The notes below the pieces were generated by a model. The model saw only the letters and a program-made list of their open reading frames with translations, was not told where the DNA came from and ran no database searches. The position numbers and the translations under genes were made by a program. DNA of 64,000 nt from the NCBI GenBank assembly GCA_942486035.1, contig CALNXK010000101.1:607501-671500 (forward strand), written 5' to 3'. This document shows, piece after piece, positions 37,301 through 48,510 of the stretch. The stretch is from Porites lobata. Its lineage: Eukaryota; Cnidaria; Anthozoa; Scleractinia; Poritidae. How positions within the stretch are numbered: position 1 is the first letter of the stretch; each line of letters starts with the position of its first letter.

Positions 37301-40300
37301 CAAATGTGGAAATATTTAGACGGTAGGAGGCTATTGAGTTATTATTTGACATTTTTTAACGCTTTTTAAAATAGTTTTTAAATACCCTGTTCCCAGTGCT
37401 TTTCTTGAATTTTTTCTCCGCGTGAGAGCGAGCGAGCCGCGAAACCGAGAAACGAAGCGGCAAAAAACGCGTAGGATAAGGCGGAGGATAATTTCAAGAG
37501 AAACCTCTAGGACCAGGGTATGATTTTTAAGAAAAGTGTTTTTCTGAGAGTTTTCGGAAAGGCATTTGGGTGATTTTACCTGATACTATGAGGAAGTGAG
37601 GATGGATCAGAGTAGCGAGGATAGTTCATCTGTTGTTTTACCTTTTTTACCTGTTTTACCTGTTTTAACTGTTGAAACAGTTTCCATTTGTTTCTTATTT
37701 CCTTTTTGTGTGTTTTACTTTTCCTAACTTTGTTACTTGTAGTTCACTTTTTTGTTGTAGATGAACTTTTTAAAATACTTGACTTTTCTTTTTAAATGAT
37801 CATTTCAGGGTGAGAAGATTTTCTTCGACAGAGATGTGTAAGTGATCTGTTATATCGTATAATGGGTTATAGTATATCTCCTAAACAGTTATCTGGCCAC
37901 GTTTGCTTATTTTATTGGACGATCTAGGCTATGTGCAAACATTTGAATATTAAATGAAAAAAGTTGATAATGGTGCATTAAGGGCTGTCACTTTGTACTT
38001 TTTAAAGCGACCCCAGGTTGCATGTTATTCATTTATTCTACCTAAATGTAACAGTTAGGTTATAACAGGGATACTCTTAATGTGTGTGGCTTATGACGGT
38101 TTCACTGTTGCGTCACAGATTTGTGCAGTCAAGGTCAAATAGTATGAGACAATTGTTGGAGTTCATTCTTCAGTTACAGCTCTTTGAACAGGTACATTTT
38201 GTTTTGTTTCATTTTTTGTTAATGAATCGTTGTCATAGGTCTTTAGCACCATTCAGTCTTTGATGACTTTATACTGAAAATATTGTTTGTGATAATGACA
38301 ATACTGTTAATGTTCAGTTTGTGTGTTAAAACTATAACGTTTGTCACCTTCAATGTTTTTTAGTTTATTACAGAGAGGTTGGATATGTTAAATGCTGGAA
38401 GAGGTTTCAACGATGCCTTCGAAGAACAGATCGGTTTACAGGCGGAAAGTAAGTGAACAATCGAAGCAAAAGTTTAAACTCGTGCACGCTTATTTTGTAG
38501 AGCGCTTGCTTTTGAAAGAAAGTGCGAAATTCATATTCGCGAAAAAACAGTATTTATCGGATGATGATTGATCAATCGGTTGATTTGATTAATTGATTAG
38601 TCGATTGATCTTTTCCTTACACTTACTTCATCTTGCAGATAGAGGCAGTTGGAAGACTCAATATCAACTTTGGATGAAAGAAACAATGGTATAAAGTTTA
38701 CTGTCTCAAAAATAACCTCCTAGTTACCTTAACTCTTTCTGCCAGTGTTTTTTCCGTTAATTGTTCCGTAGAACTCGATTAGTTTTGGGTTCATACAATC
38801 TTGTCGTAAAGCCTTTGTGCCTCTCCAATCGTTTCTACTTCGTAATTTGGTGATTGCACCATCCATAACACCAAGCTATAATAATTGATTAAATAACTTA
38901 AAAGTCGTAAGAGTTGTTGTTGGTAGTGTTGTTTTAGGCGTGACATGATTTAGCTTGCGTTTATCAGTGCCTTCAAGACTTAAAAGATATAACCATTCGG
39001 TTTTAATTCTTTACAAATTATTTCATTACCTCCGGTTGTTGTTTGATTTACAGAAATCTGGTGGAGCGTTCCTTGACAAGGTATGTTTCAACCAATGTCT
39101 GCTTTTCAGCTCTCTTTTGTTTAAGTTTTAATTTAAATCCCTTATCAAACTTGGGACTAGTGGAAGCTTATCACATTGGAGAAAATAAGGTTGGTTGAAG
39201 TCAAGAGCAAGAGAGTCCAAGACGTCTCTCTAAGACGGGCCTTGCGATATGTTCTCCTGATAGAAAGTCAAAGCCGGAATAGCACTAAGCGCGCTATGAC
39301 AGGGGCGCGGATAAAGTCTAGATTTCCGTTAACAGAGAGTTGTCTTTTATACAAAACTCTCACCAATCCCAGTGTCGCGCCCAGTTGTAGCTTACAAGAA
39401 AGTTGATGTAGTAGCGCTTGTTTGTTATAAGCTTCTGGCTTGTATTTTCTGCGGTAACCTGTTCTGATGGTGTTTTCTAGATGCACTAACATATATAAAG
39501 TCTAACCTCCCGTAAGCGACCCAAAATGCAAAGACTTAGTGGGTAAGATAAGATAAGATATAAGATAAGTTGCATGTATTGCATACAGTTTCTAAGTGAC
39601 GCCATGCGTAGTTCCATGTTGTCACTAGAGTTATTCGTATATTCAAAGTAGCACAGAGCACACAGCGAACATAGAGATTATAGAATTCGTCAAGTTAAAA
39701 ACAATAGAAAAGCTTTAAGCTTTCAGGCACAGAAAGTGGTCGCGGTCGCTTACTTTAAGAGGTGGTCGTTTACTAGAGGTTGCAACTGTAAGGCTTTGAT
39801 TGAGAAAGTTTTGGTGTTTTTGATTGGCGGTCGCTTATGAGGGAAGTGGTCGCTTACGAGTGTTTCTCGTTCATGGAGGGTCGACTGTAGCAAGAAACAG
39901 AAAACAAAACAAAACTGAATTAAGCGTGATATAAAACCTCAATATATGATAACTCAAACAACAGCAGCGTAGATCAGTTAAAGGGGACGACTCTTGTTAA
40001 TCTTCGAAATGTAAGATTGTGGCATTGCTCCACCGTCTTTGCTGCAAAATTAAGAGGAATAGCAGCACAGAGATTCGTTTCCAGAATATCATTACTAATG
40101 ATCAATGCTGTTGTTAGACGGAGGAAAAAATGAAGAAGCGTTACAAGGAGGCCAAGCACAACTGGAAACACGTGAAAAGTGGAATAAAATCTCAGCTAGC
40201 TGACGTCAAAGGTGGATTAGTAGACAAACTTAAAGGAAAGGTAACCATCCCGAAATGATCGAAGATTTTATTTATTTCTCCTTTTATGACAATATATTCA

Positions 40301-42361
40301 ATTGAAGTTGTTGTTAGAAAGAAAATATATAAATGCTGAAACGTTCAAAATTGTATTATAGAGAATTATTCTTCAACAACAAAGGCAATTTCTTGAAAGT
40401 TCGCGGAGATTTCAGAACCCATCCGGCCCCTTCCCCTTCCTAAGCTCTGCATAACTTGAAAGAAACTGTTAGTGTTATAGAGTATTATTGTCCATAATAT
40501 AATGTCCCAACAGCCAAATCTTCATTCTGTCGTTCAAAATTGTGTTTACAAGGTCAAATATATATAACTAAGGTATACAGTTACAAGAGCCATAATAGGA
40601 CAGTTATTATTGCTTACCGGAAATACGCGAGTTTATTCTTCTCTGAAGTAATCATGTTAGTAATATTTACTATTATGCGGAAATGTTTTTTAACAATTGT
40701 ATGTCTGTGTTTCTGCGTGTGTTTATTTATTTGTTTTTTTAGGAAGATGACGATTCTGGCGGGGAGCAAAAAAGAGCCCATACAAACCCGGAGGCAGTCA
40801 AACCTTTCTCAGTTCGCAAACTTTCTCCGTTTAGCAAACGAAGAACTATTTCGCCTGGCGAGGTACTAGTGATTTCCTGCATGAGATTGATTAACTTTCG
40901 TGCAACAAAAGAAGCATTATTTTCACTACTTGAAATGTGAGAACGAAATTCCGATAATTTTCACACTGTTTTGGAAATTTCAGCTATCTGAACTGAGGTG
41001 TTAAGACAATCTGAGAAGACGTAATTCACCCATAGCAGCGCATTTTGAAACGCCTTAATTTTCTACCTTCGTCGTCGTCATCATCTTGTCTCATCGCGCC
41101 AGTAGGCGCATAAGGCCTCAATTTTCTACCTTAGTTTGAAATATTGCAAAATTTTAGAGGTCCCTTTCATGGTTTACTTTATACAAGTCCACGCTAAAGT
41201 GATACTCTGAATGTCCTGTGAAGTGAGCCAGGAAGAAAATCTGGGCGAGAAGTTGAAAAGTTACCGCGGCTTTTGAAATTGTGGAGTCTGAATTGTTTAA
41301 AGGGTTTTAAGATTTAAACTTAACGTTATACCACGAATGCTATTCAACTTCCTTTTGTCACAACATGAGACGGAGGCTCGATTTCCACAGCTCTGTCCGG
41401 TGTCTGTCTGTTCCTCCCAAGAGAGAGAGAAAAAAACAGAGTAGTGCGGGCTCGTTTTCCAGAAAAGCGGCTGGTAATCGAACTTATATATATCTTCATA
41501 CATGCAAGGTGTCCCCTTGGCACCAGGCTGATATCAAACGGTTTGGAAAACTCAAGTTTTATAGGAAATACACCGAATAAGACGTACACTTTCAGTATCT
41601 AGTGTTATGGGAAAAAAACTCAACCATTAATTCACTTTCTTTTAGTTTGAAAGAGTCAAAATCGAACCAGGCTCAAAAGTTCCTCCGCCCAGGCCCCCTC
41701 CTCCCCGGTTATTCCCATACGCATCAGACAGACGCCCGCGAACATCAGCCTTATCGAAAGTGGAAGGCAGGTCCTCTCCAAAGATGATTACAAGACGTAG
41801 TGTTCCCAGTCTCGTGGCAAATGTGGCAGTTGGCGAACTTATCTCGTTAGACGACTCTACAGACTCTTCAGATGTTAATGCAGACAGTGTTCTGTGTGCA
41901 ACAGACCCTAAGGTACATCACCAACCACCCATTACTCATAAACTGTCGTTAAACCTTTCCATATTATTCACCTTAATAATACAGACACCTCTCACTCTAT
42001 GATGGACAGACAGTTCTTGTCGTCCCAAAGACACCAAAAGCCTGAAACCAATACAGACAGACAGACACTCATGTAATACGGACACTTTTCTTTCTCCCTT
42101 TTGTATCCGTATTAAAGGTTTGACTGTATCTGGGCCTCAAAAACGGACTAAAGTGCGAGAGGACGGGGACTTCTTCACACACAGATTAGCGTTTCGTTGA
42201 TAAAATTGGATAGAAAACACTCGTCGTATTCCAAAAATGTTTGTTGTGCCACTCATTGAAATCACAAGGGCGTTATTCAGAGACAGGCAATAGGTAACTT
42301 TTTAAATAAATCCTACAATGATAAGTTATCGTAACCCGTTAAATGAGAAGCATCCTATTTA

Positions 42362-42404
<43 letters not shown>

Positions 42405-43161
42405 TATTTACACCTCAAAGTTGATCACCTTTTCACTTTAATCCTGCGTATTTATTAACCTTTGTTGCTTTGTTTAACAGTCAAATGAACCTGATGTAGA
42501 TCTCAAACAAGTTGATCGAACTGCAGCAAGCGATGATTCAAGCGAAGTGTTCACCCCTTCTGGAACTATAAACAACCAGGAACCTGACTTTACTTTACGG
42601 CGATCAGGTTCCGACAGGCGAACATCAGAAGGAAGCGAGGTATCTTTAGAAAGGAGCAAATCTTCGCCATCCAGACCTAAACCGCCTGTTCCTAAGAGAC
42701 CAGCTTCTGTTAAAAAGAAATCTCTTGGTTCGGTGGACGCGTTATTAGAAACAGGTTCACCAAAGGATGACACCATATCCCCGCTAAGGCCAGTTTCGTT
42801 GTCTTTATTACGGGACACAGTGGTCTCACTTCCACCTGACGCTCAAGAATTTTTGTTTACTGATTCCGAGATAAACTCGTTTAATCTCAGTGCGGGTGAT
42901 GCTAAAACGAATTTGAATTCTGCAATAGTTACAAAGGAGTCTGAACTTCTGGAAAGATCCGTTACTTCTCAAAATCATCTTGGCGCAGTGGATTTATCCA
43001 GACTTGAAATAAGAAGAGATAGCGGTCCATACGACAATTTCCCGAGGATAATTCCGGCTCAGCAGTCTTCAGATAACCTAGAGATAATTCGGGAGGAAAA
43101 AGCAACCGATAAACAAAGCCAATTGTGTAACGCACAGCAAAGCTGGGTTAGCTTTGATTAG
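26455..43161 (+). CDS. DENND1: DENN domain-containing protein 1 (connecdenn), Rab35 GEF
   Basis: Reconstructed as 24 exons: 26455-26471, 26540-26604, 28457-28500, 28899-28948, 29202-29309, 29483-29552, 30963-31058, 31737-31790, 32838-32899, 33518-33566, 34090-34139, 34540-34590, 35054-35099, 35367-35468, 36855-36980, 37809-37837, 38119-38191, 38364-38448, 38639-38688, 39054-39080, 40118-40240, 40743-40862, 41646-41912 and 42481-43161. They total 2445 nt, 814 residues. Connecdenns activate Rab35 on clathrin-coated and endosomal membranes. The start MGSRLR resembles DENND1A. The DENN modules span about residues 10-390: TFVLTDIEGKYRFGFCR, CILSYLPWFKIFYELLN, FFERRIIVTSKKL, the core MFVPIVPPHLLDYC, APMPFLVGVHSSLM, ESPFDDIS and LNAGRGFNDAFEEQ. 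A basic helix-rich stretch follows. The tail is disordered and proline-rich (VPPPRPPPPRLF, RPKPPVPKRPA), fitting SH3 binding. A/B/C paralogue is not resolved; this is probably the single pre-duplication gene. Phases join at every junction. Confidence 0.95.
27597..27725. mobile_element. Foldback MITE, family copy 2 (DENND1 intron 2)
   Basis: Ends ATGTTGTGGTTCAA and TTGAACCACAACGT are complementary; inner arms (GCTTGGTTTA / TAGACCAAGG) also pair. Confidence 0.65.
29655..29780. repeat. Dispersed repeat shared with 21208-21330
   Basis: Same ordered words as the TMCO1-intron copy, same orientation. It lies in DENND1 intron 6. Confidence 0.65.
29950..30110 (+). repeat. Diverged SINE copy (DENND1 intron 6)
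   Basis: GGTTTAATCCACGAGGCTGGACCAA, ACTCAGTGTC and a later GAGGAAG segment match in order the B-box and body of the SINE at 31203 (GGTTCGATTCCCAGGAGTGGACCAA, ACTCAGGGTC). The A-box half is eroded. Confidence 0.5.
30429..30589. mobile_element. Foldback MITE, family copy 3 (DENND1 intron 6)
   Basis: The clearest member: arms of roughly 65-70 bp run from ATGTTGTGGTTCAAATTTTT inward, and the complement ends at 30589 with only scattered mismatches and a loop of about 25 nt. Transcribed, it would form a long hairpin. Confidence 0.8.
31203..31440 (+). repeat. tRNA-headed SINE (DENND1 intron 7)
   Basis: The head GGATTAGCTTAGTTGGTAGAG carries a polymerase III A-box and GGTTCGATTCCC is a perfect B-box, 35-40 bp apart as in a tRNA. 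The cloverleaf does not close, so it is not a tRNA gene. The body (GTGGACCAACACTCAGGGTC) recurs at 29950-30110. Confidence 0.7.
32165..32465 (+). repeat. SINE with degenerate tRNA head (DENND1 intron 8)
   Basis: The head GAGCTGGCTGAGCGGTTAA is followed by GGGATTCAAGCC (weak B-box). The body contains CATCCCATCCAGGTGGGAGTAG and GGGATAAGCGCCGGCC. Different family from 31203. No coding capacity. Confidence 0.6.
32929..33052. mobile_element. Foldback MITE, family copy 4 (DENND1 intron 9)
   Basis: ATGTTGCAGTTAATTTTTTATCTCAGGTAATT at the left pairs with AATTACCTGAGATTAACTACAACAT at the right. It starts only 30 bp after the exon 32838-32899 donor. Confidence 0.7.
34316..34443. mobile_element. Small MITE with GGATAG words (DENND1 intron 11)
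   Basis: CAGGCCCTGGTTGTTAAAA at the left mirrors the right end, CCTTTTGAACAACTGGGACC. The interior alternates GGATA and TATCC. No coding capacity. Confidence 0.6.
35178..35212 (+). repeat. (CAT)n microsatellite
   Basis: About eleven CAT units inside the 267-bp DENND1 intron between exons 35054-35099 and 35367-35468. It makes a spurious poly-His open frame. Confidence 0.9.
35229..35360 (-). other. Antisense open frame of coding-like composition in a DENND1 intron
   Basis: On the minus strand a 43-codon frame (starting KEEWKDDFKVYQEW, ending QLDEKTYS, TGA at 35229-35231) fills the downstream half of a 267-bp DENND1 intron. By hand count 27 of 43 codons end in G or C, far above the AT-rich surroundings. 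The peptide is charged, Trp-containing and free of low-complexity sequence, unlike typical intron translation. I do not recognise the family. Upstream, the frame runs into the DENND1 exon, so no independent start or clean acceptor is seen. It may be an exon fragment of another gene captured by transposition or retroposition. Confidence 0.35.
36536..36790 (-). repeat. SINE with tRNA-like head (DENND1 intron 14, minus)
   Basis: On minus, GCGTGGCCGAGTGGTCAGCG and GGTTCGAGTCCC form A- and B-boxes like those of a class II tRNA (Ser/Leu), but the acceptor ends do not pair and the variable arm is missing. The body includes GTAAATAGCCAACTGGTTGCC. It ends about 65 bp before a DENND1 exon. Confidence 0.65.
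37036..37251. mobile_element. PIF/Harbinger-like MITE (DENND1 intron 15)
   Basis: Ends GGGATGGACCATTAGAAAA and TTTTCTAATGGTCCGTCCC are inverted copies of about 19 bp. Both are flanked by TAA (37033-37035 and 37252-37254), the TWA-type duplication typical of PIF/Harbinger. Length 216 bp. Confidence 0.85.
39500..39895. repeat. Repeat with GGTCGCTTAC words (DENND1 intron 20)
   Basis: CTCCCGTAAGCGACC at the left and repeated GTGGTCGCTTAC words at 39735-39860, ending in GGAGGGTCGACTGTA, are in opposite orientation at the two edges. A short (AAGAT)n-like run lies at 39545-39570. Likely a DNA-element remnant. Confidence 0.45.
42362..42403 (+). repeat. (TTA)n microsatellite
   Basis: About fourteen TTA units, roughly 75 bp before the last DENND1 exon. 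Confidence 0.9.
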
Positions 43162-43182
43162 TGATTATTCTTTTAGTATTAT

Positions 43183-43490
43183 TATGGAGCTTAAGCAACG
43201 ACGACAGCGACGGCAACGAAAAGGACAAAAAAAACGCAATAGGTTTTATTGGCAAAACATCAAAATTTGCACGTGCATCACGCTTTTTGTGTACATTTCT
43301 TAGCCGTCGTTGCACGACCACAACGGGAGGGTTTGTTCGATTGACCTCATTCCGTGATGGGAATACCTGGAGGAAAAATCCGGAATAAGTGGAATATATT
43401 TCAAATGTTCTGCTTCGGGGAGCAAAATGCTTGGAATAAAACGAAATAATCACGCCATTTTTCTCGCGTCGCTGTCGGCTTCACAACAAC
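43183..43490. mobile_element. MITE forming the DENND1 3' flank, with AATAAA inside
   Basis: Starts about 20 bp after the DENND1 stop with AGCAACGACGACAGCGACGG; the right end carries the approximate complement (CGCGTCGCTGTCGGCTTC). It is related to the 3915-4279 element. An AATAAA at 43435-43440 lies within it and is the first canonical signal after the stop, so the element may supply the transcript end. Confidence 0.65.
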
Positions 43491-44592
43491 AAAGAATGTA
43501 TTCCCAAAATAAGATTAATCGAAAGCATCAGTTTTTCGTAACAAGCTAACCTAAAAATATTCATTAATTATCTTCAATCCCTCTGTTGATAAGTAAATTA
43601 TAAACAGTTTTGTTTCCTCCGTCATTCAATGAATGGTGATCCAGATTCCGGAATCCGAGAAGTTTTTGCTTGTGGAATCCAGAACTCAAGGAATCCGTAA
43701 TGCCGCTCAAGATTGGAATTCTGACTCGAAGTTACTCTTTCAAGGAAATCCGGAATCCATAGCTTGAATCCATAATCCAAGACTGTCTCGGATTACCTTA
43801 TTATATGGGGCAAAATGAACAAGCCTGTGGTCCAAGAATACGTTTCCATCGTGAACACTGTTAAAACTAAGACAAAAACAGAATAATAAATAATTGTACA
43901 GGCGTCAACGCTCATAAGCTATTAAACCACGACGAGTTTATTAATTTTATAACTACCGAGCGTTGGTTTTGAATGAATAGTAAACTTGGTCAAATCCTGT
44001 TGACTGTACGAGTTAATTATGATGTATAATTTTAAATACATTAAGAATTGCAATTTTATTGAACATTTGTTTATTAAAACCGTTTTATGACGATGTACAA
44101 GAGCTTGTGTTCTATAGTTTTAAACTTTTTGAAAAGTACCGCTCAGTCTGAGGAGGGGTGGGCGGGGCTGTTTGCTGCCACGTTGGTATTATTGCGGAAA
44201 GATAAGGCAGCCTTTTTTTTTCAGATTGAAATAAGCTTTATATCTTAATATTATCTGAGATTTTTGCAGTATATGTCGACTTTGTACCTATTAGTATAAA
44301 TCGAATGGGGCGGTAAGTCGTCAGACACAAGTTTCTATTGCAATGTCAATACAGGTTCTAAAAGGCCAGTAATTTTACATTGCAAGAGAGCTTTTTAACA
44401 CATCTAACATCTCGTGGCATGGATTGATTGGAATTTTGGAGCTGTGTAAATTTCCTTTCGTTAACATTTCCCTTATTTCTTCTCCCAATTCTTTGTACCT
44501 CCCTCGCCATAACTTTTCTCTTTCAAAGTCTCTTCCCTTACGTACAATGATTTGAACACAGCAACTCAATAGGCCATAACTCACTTTCAAAA

Positions 44593-44772
44593 CCAGGCTG
44601 CGAGCAGAGGTTTCTCTCTTGCATGGCTTTAAGCGTTAAGGAAGTCGTTCGCCCCGCTTGTCAGTCGCGTGATTGGCTGGTTTTATACATCATTTACACG
44701 ACTGACAAGCCACGCGAACGACTTCGTAAACGCTAAAAGCAGTGTAAGAGAAAAACCTCTGCGGGCAGGGTA
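44593..44772. mobile_element. MITE with long inverted ends
   Basis: About 60-bp arms: left CAGGCTGCGAGCAGAGGTTT through GGAAGTCGTTCGC, right GCGAACGACTTCGTAAACGC through AACCTCTGCGGGCAGG. The loop holds a second short inverted pair (CTTGTCAGTCG / CGACTGACAAG). Confidence 0.75.
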
Positions 44773-45277
44773 GGTTAAGTGCAAAACCGTTGTTGTGAAA
44801 ATGAGTTTCATTTGCATGAGAATAAAAAATCATTATCTTATGAATGGCTTTGCGCAGAGCCTCGCTTTGAAACAGAGGCTTGAGGTAACTCGGAAATGAC
44901 TTTTTGCGGGCGCATAGACAACTGTTGTCATGGAGACATAAGCCTAAAATCGACCTAACATCTGACTGCTTGATTCGTGATCATAGCGCCGCTATGAAGA
45001 ATTCATTAATTTTTATGATTAGATAAACTTATACGCAAGAACCTTGTTCAAAAGACGATTTATATTTTAATTTTGTGTCAAATTTGGAAAATCAAGGGTA
45101 AGAGGTATAACTGCTATTATAATGACTTGCTGGGATTGGCGTTAATGAAAGTTATCGAAGGTGATTCGGAGAACTCCAGCTTTAACCTTTGAAACGAGAG
45201 GAGGAAAACTGAACTTCAAACGAATAAGCTATTATTTGCTAGCGGAGTGGAAACCATTTTGTGTGTGTGTTTTTATT

Positions 45278-45284
45278 ATTATTA

Positions 45285-45325
<41 letters not shown>
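45278..45325 (+). repeat. (ATT)n microsatellite
   Basis: About sixteen ATT units with one ATC variant near the start; codes a spurious poly-Ile frame. Confidence 0.9.
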
Positions 45326-46969
45326 TTTAAAAGCTTTGAGAGGTTATCTGGGCTCGACATGCATGATGGGACTCTCTCGGGTGGCATGGGGCACAGACAT
45401 TATGGAATAGCTGCGGCAGGAAAAGACGAAGGCGGGCGTATGGCTTTGCCTGATAGCATATTAGATCGGTAAACGTTCTGAACATTTCACTACTGCAATA
45501 ATAAGTCTGATATTTTGCTTGTTGTTGTTGTTGTTGTTGTTGATGTTGATGTTTTTTGTGTTTTGTTTTTTATTATATTTTTCAATACCTTTTTAATTCA
45601 AGAAGTCTGGTTCAGGATCGTCAGATTCTTTCGATCGCTGACTCCAAACTAATTGAAGCGAGTATTGCTTCATAGTTGTAGCCTAGTTTAAAGGAGAACT
45701 TGGGACAAGTTTGGCCAGTTATTCAGCATGCTCCTTTAACCTTGAAAGGAATGGTAATTACAAGATAAAACCACTTCAAGATGAAGAATGTGCAACTGTA
45801 TCATCAAAACAGAAGAGAATTAGTTATTATCCTGTCGGCTTAAAGATATTTTAAATTATTCAGGAAATCATCCAGAATCTGGGATTATTTTGTTGAACTT
45901 GTTATACTTGTTGCATTGCAATTTTTATCGTTCTCCTTGTCTCGTGCTTTGCATTTTAACCAGATATTAAACCGCAATCGTGGCGAACTATAAAAAAAGT
46001 CGGTTCAGTTACTGGCCGTACGTATGATTAACTTTCACCGAGGCAGCAATGATGACAAAACTAGTAAAAAGATCACTGTCATGACGAAGGCAAGAACCAG
46101 CTTTCCATTTTCTCGGTGCGTTATTACTGAGACAGGTTTTAAAACAGTACAAGAAGCAACGAAAAGAATTATCAAAATTTGAAACCAACCGATCGGCAAA
46201 AGTGGATAAGCCGTCTGAAGCTAAAGTAAAGCCTTATCCCATGTCTCCCTGTATGATTAGCTAATATTCTTATAGCATACTAGCTACTTGGTTTGCTGAT
46301 TAAGGGAGATAAATAAATCAAATTACGAGAATAGAGAATGATACTAAGATGCAACGCCCTGAACTGATGTGTCTCGTTGATGTAAGAGTCCTGTTTAAAC
46401 TTAAGGTCCTAATAACAACGAAAAATCCCGTAGCGTCAGGAAATTCCAAAATATATTCCAGAATATACGGGTTACAGTCACATCAGTAATGTTTAAGTTA
46501 AAATGTTCCTCAAGTTAAAATGTAATTATTTTTGTCTTACTTTTATTGGCAGTATTCTTAAATAGCAAAATTGCAATTAGTCTTTCTCAAAAATTTTTTA
46601 TCACATTATAAATGATTAAGCAATTCAATCAGCCGGCTGCAACCCATCTTTATGATGCACTTCTTTCATGAGGCCAGGTATCGTTATCACATGATAAAAA
46701 AGGGATGGCAGGAAATACACTACTCACTTGCCAATAACAACAAGGGTGAATTAACCAATCAGGTCAATTATCCTGACAAGATACATCATATCTCACTGCG
46801 ACTCTGAAGATGAATAAAGCACAGGTTGTCGAAAGTCATGAACAAGTCAAACGAGATTCCTATTCTAGCCTGGGCAACACTCACCGGCACAATCATATTC
46901 AACTTAATTACATTTGTATGACATGACTCCTGGGTCCAAACCATTTACTGTCTAAGATTATCAGTTATG

Positions 46970-47262
46970 AAAGTGAAGAATGATCATTGCAGTAAATTTT
47001 CCAATTTAAGCAATGGGAAGAAGAAGCCTGAAAAAAATCAGGGCTTCAACGGGATTCGAACCCGTGACCTTCGCGTTGCCGGTGCGTTGCTCTACCAACT
47101 GAGCCATGAAGCCACACATTGGGAGCGAGGTCTGATTTATTGAGTTCATATCTCCCGTGAGGAGTGAAATGATGTGAAGTGTATGAAATAATTCATTTTT
47201 GAACTGCGGTTGTAGATGAAAGAGAAGAATGATCATCGCAGTAAATTTTCCAATTTAAGCAA
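46970..47262 (-). repeat. tRNA-like repeat unit between two direct module copies
   Basis: At 47042-47113 (minus) a tRNA-like sequence has a perfect 7-bp acceptor stem (GGCTTCA/TGAAGCC), A-box TGGCTCAGTTGG and B-box GGTTCGAATCC. Its anticodon stem carries mismatches and position 33 is not T, so a working tRNA is doubtful. A 45-bp module ending CCAATTTAAGCAA flanks it in direct orientation at about 46970-47013 and 47218-47262. Best read as a tRNA-derived dispersed repeat. Confidence 0.6.
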
Positions 47263-47277
47263 TTTGCTTAAATTGGA

Positions 47278-47308
<31 letters not shown>

Positions 47309-47355
47309 ATCTACAACCGCAGTTCAAAAATGAATTATTTCATATACTTCACATC
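47171..47355. repeat. Near-perfect palindrome with 92-bp arms
   Basis: Arms 47171-47262 and 47264-47355 are complementary except for two mismatches, around a single central T. The left arm contains the module of the tRNA-like unit; the right arm is its inverted copy. The near-identity suggests a recent origin. Confidence 0.9.
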
Positions 47356-48117
47356 ATTATCAGTTATGTAGTGATGTCATGAAACGTCAGAACTACGTCA
47401 TGTTCCAATCAGCGACCCATTCTGCCTCAATGGTGGATCCGCCATCTTGTTTTGTTATTATTTTTTTTTTTTGCATCACTCTTTCTGTACAGAAAAAAAA
47501 TAGTAATGAACTACAAAATCTGGCCGCTCTCCGCTTACAGGTTTATCTATTGTTAAAAAGTTGACAACGACTCATGCTATTTTACAAACTTATCAGTGAA
47601 AAGCAACAATAAAGATGATAAATTAATTCCGATCCAAAAACTGAGTGAGCAAATATAATTGAATCAGAACTAATATGTTCAATACTTACTAAAATAAATC
47701 AGGAGATAAATTCTATCACACGTTTGTGTCGTGGTAGATAACATAAATTTAATTATTCAATTAGCGCATCAAACTAAAGAAACTTGTTTATTACGATGGC
47801 ATGCACTGTCGTAACCTGCGATCAGTCTTTTTTTTTTTCGCGGGAAGGGGAAAAAAAGAACCCTTTCCCCCGTCTTCAAAACAAAAAGGGACACCTGATC
47901 GCTGGTTAGCACCGTCACTGAGCCAGTTTCAGCTGCAGTTTACTTACTGAGGGCTGTACGAACCCGTCACTTGCTCTTATTTTAAATGATTAACCTACGT
48001 TTACAGAGAAAGCTGCATGTGATTAGCCTGATTAGCCATACTATACAATAAAATAATTTCATGTTACAGACTCGAAGTCCTGGGGGGTTTTTCTCTTATA
48101 TAAGCTATAATTTTTAG

Positions 48118-48510
48118 GTATGTACCGCCCCATTGGGAAGGGTCTTTGCGCCGTTTTGTCTGAAAACGGGTGGGCTTTGCCCATTGTGGTCGACTGGAAT
48201 CGAGTATGGTTTTTGAGGGAACTACGGGAGTGTATGAACGTATTTATCGTTTCAATTCCAAATGAGTCAGAAAGAAAGGGAAATATGCGAATACGAAATG
48301 GATTTGAAGAATTTTTCTGTTTGCACTCTAATCTTAGTAATCATAACATGATTTCGCCTAAAGGCCAGGTCTGAAAAAGGGTATGGATTTTAGCTGTCTA
48401 GTCTGTAAATAGGGTGTGAAATATTACATTTTTGTTGGTCTGAAATCGGGTCAGGATTTGAAGAACCGGGCGGCACACCCCCACCAAGAATTCCCCCCCC
48501 CCCTCGGGCA
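48118..48510 (+). repeat. Dispersed repeat of unknown class
   Basis: A GC-richer block with TGTACCGCCCCATTGGGAAGG, repeated GAAAxCGGGT words and a C-run at about 48495-48505. An 84-codon frame here has no recognised motif. The repeat assignment rests on composition and a remembered resemblance to anthozoan repeats. Confidence 0.35.

Noticed and set aside
45161..45472. 103-codon frame with a poly-Ile run
   Set aside because: Created by an (ATT)n microsatellite; no conserved flanking sequence.
47042..47113. tRNA gene on the minus strand
   Set aside because: Acceptor stem and B-box are good, but the anticodon stem is mismatched, position 33 is not T, and the sequence is embedded in a dispersed repeat with direct module copies.
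48120..48374. 84-codon open frame
   Set aside because: Lies in a dispersed repeat and has no recognised domain or splice context.
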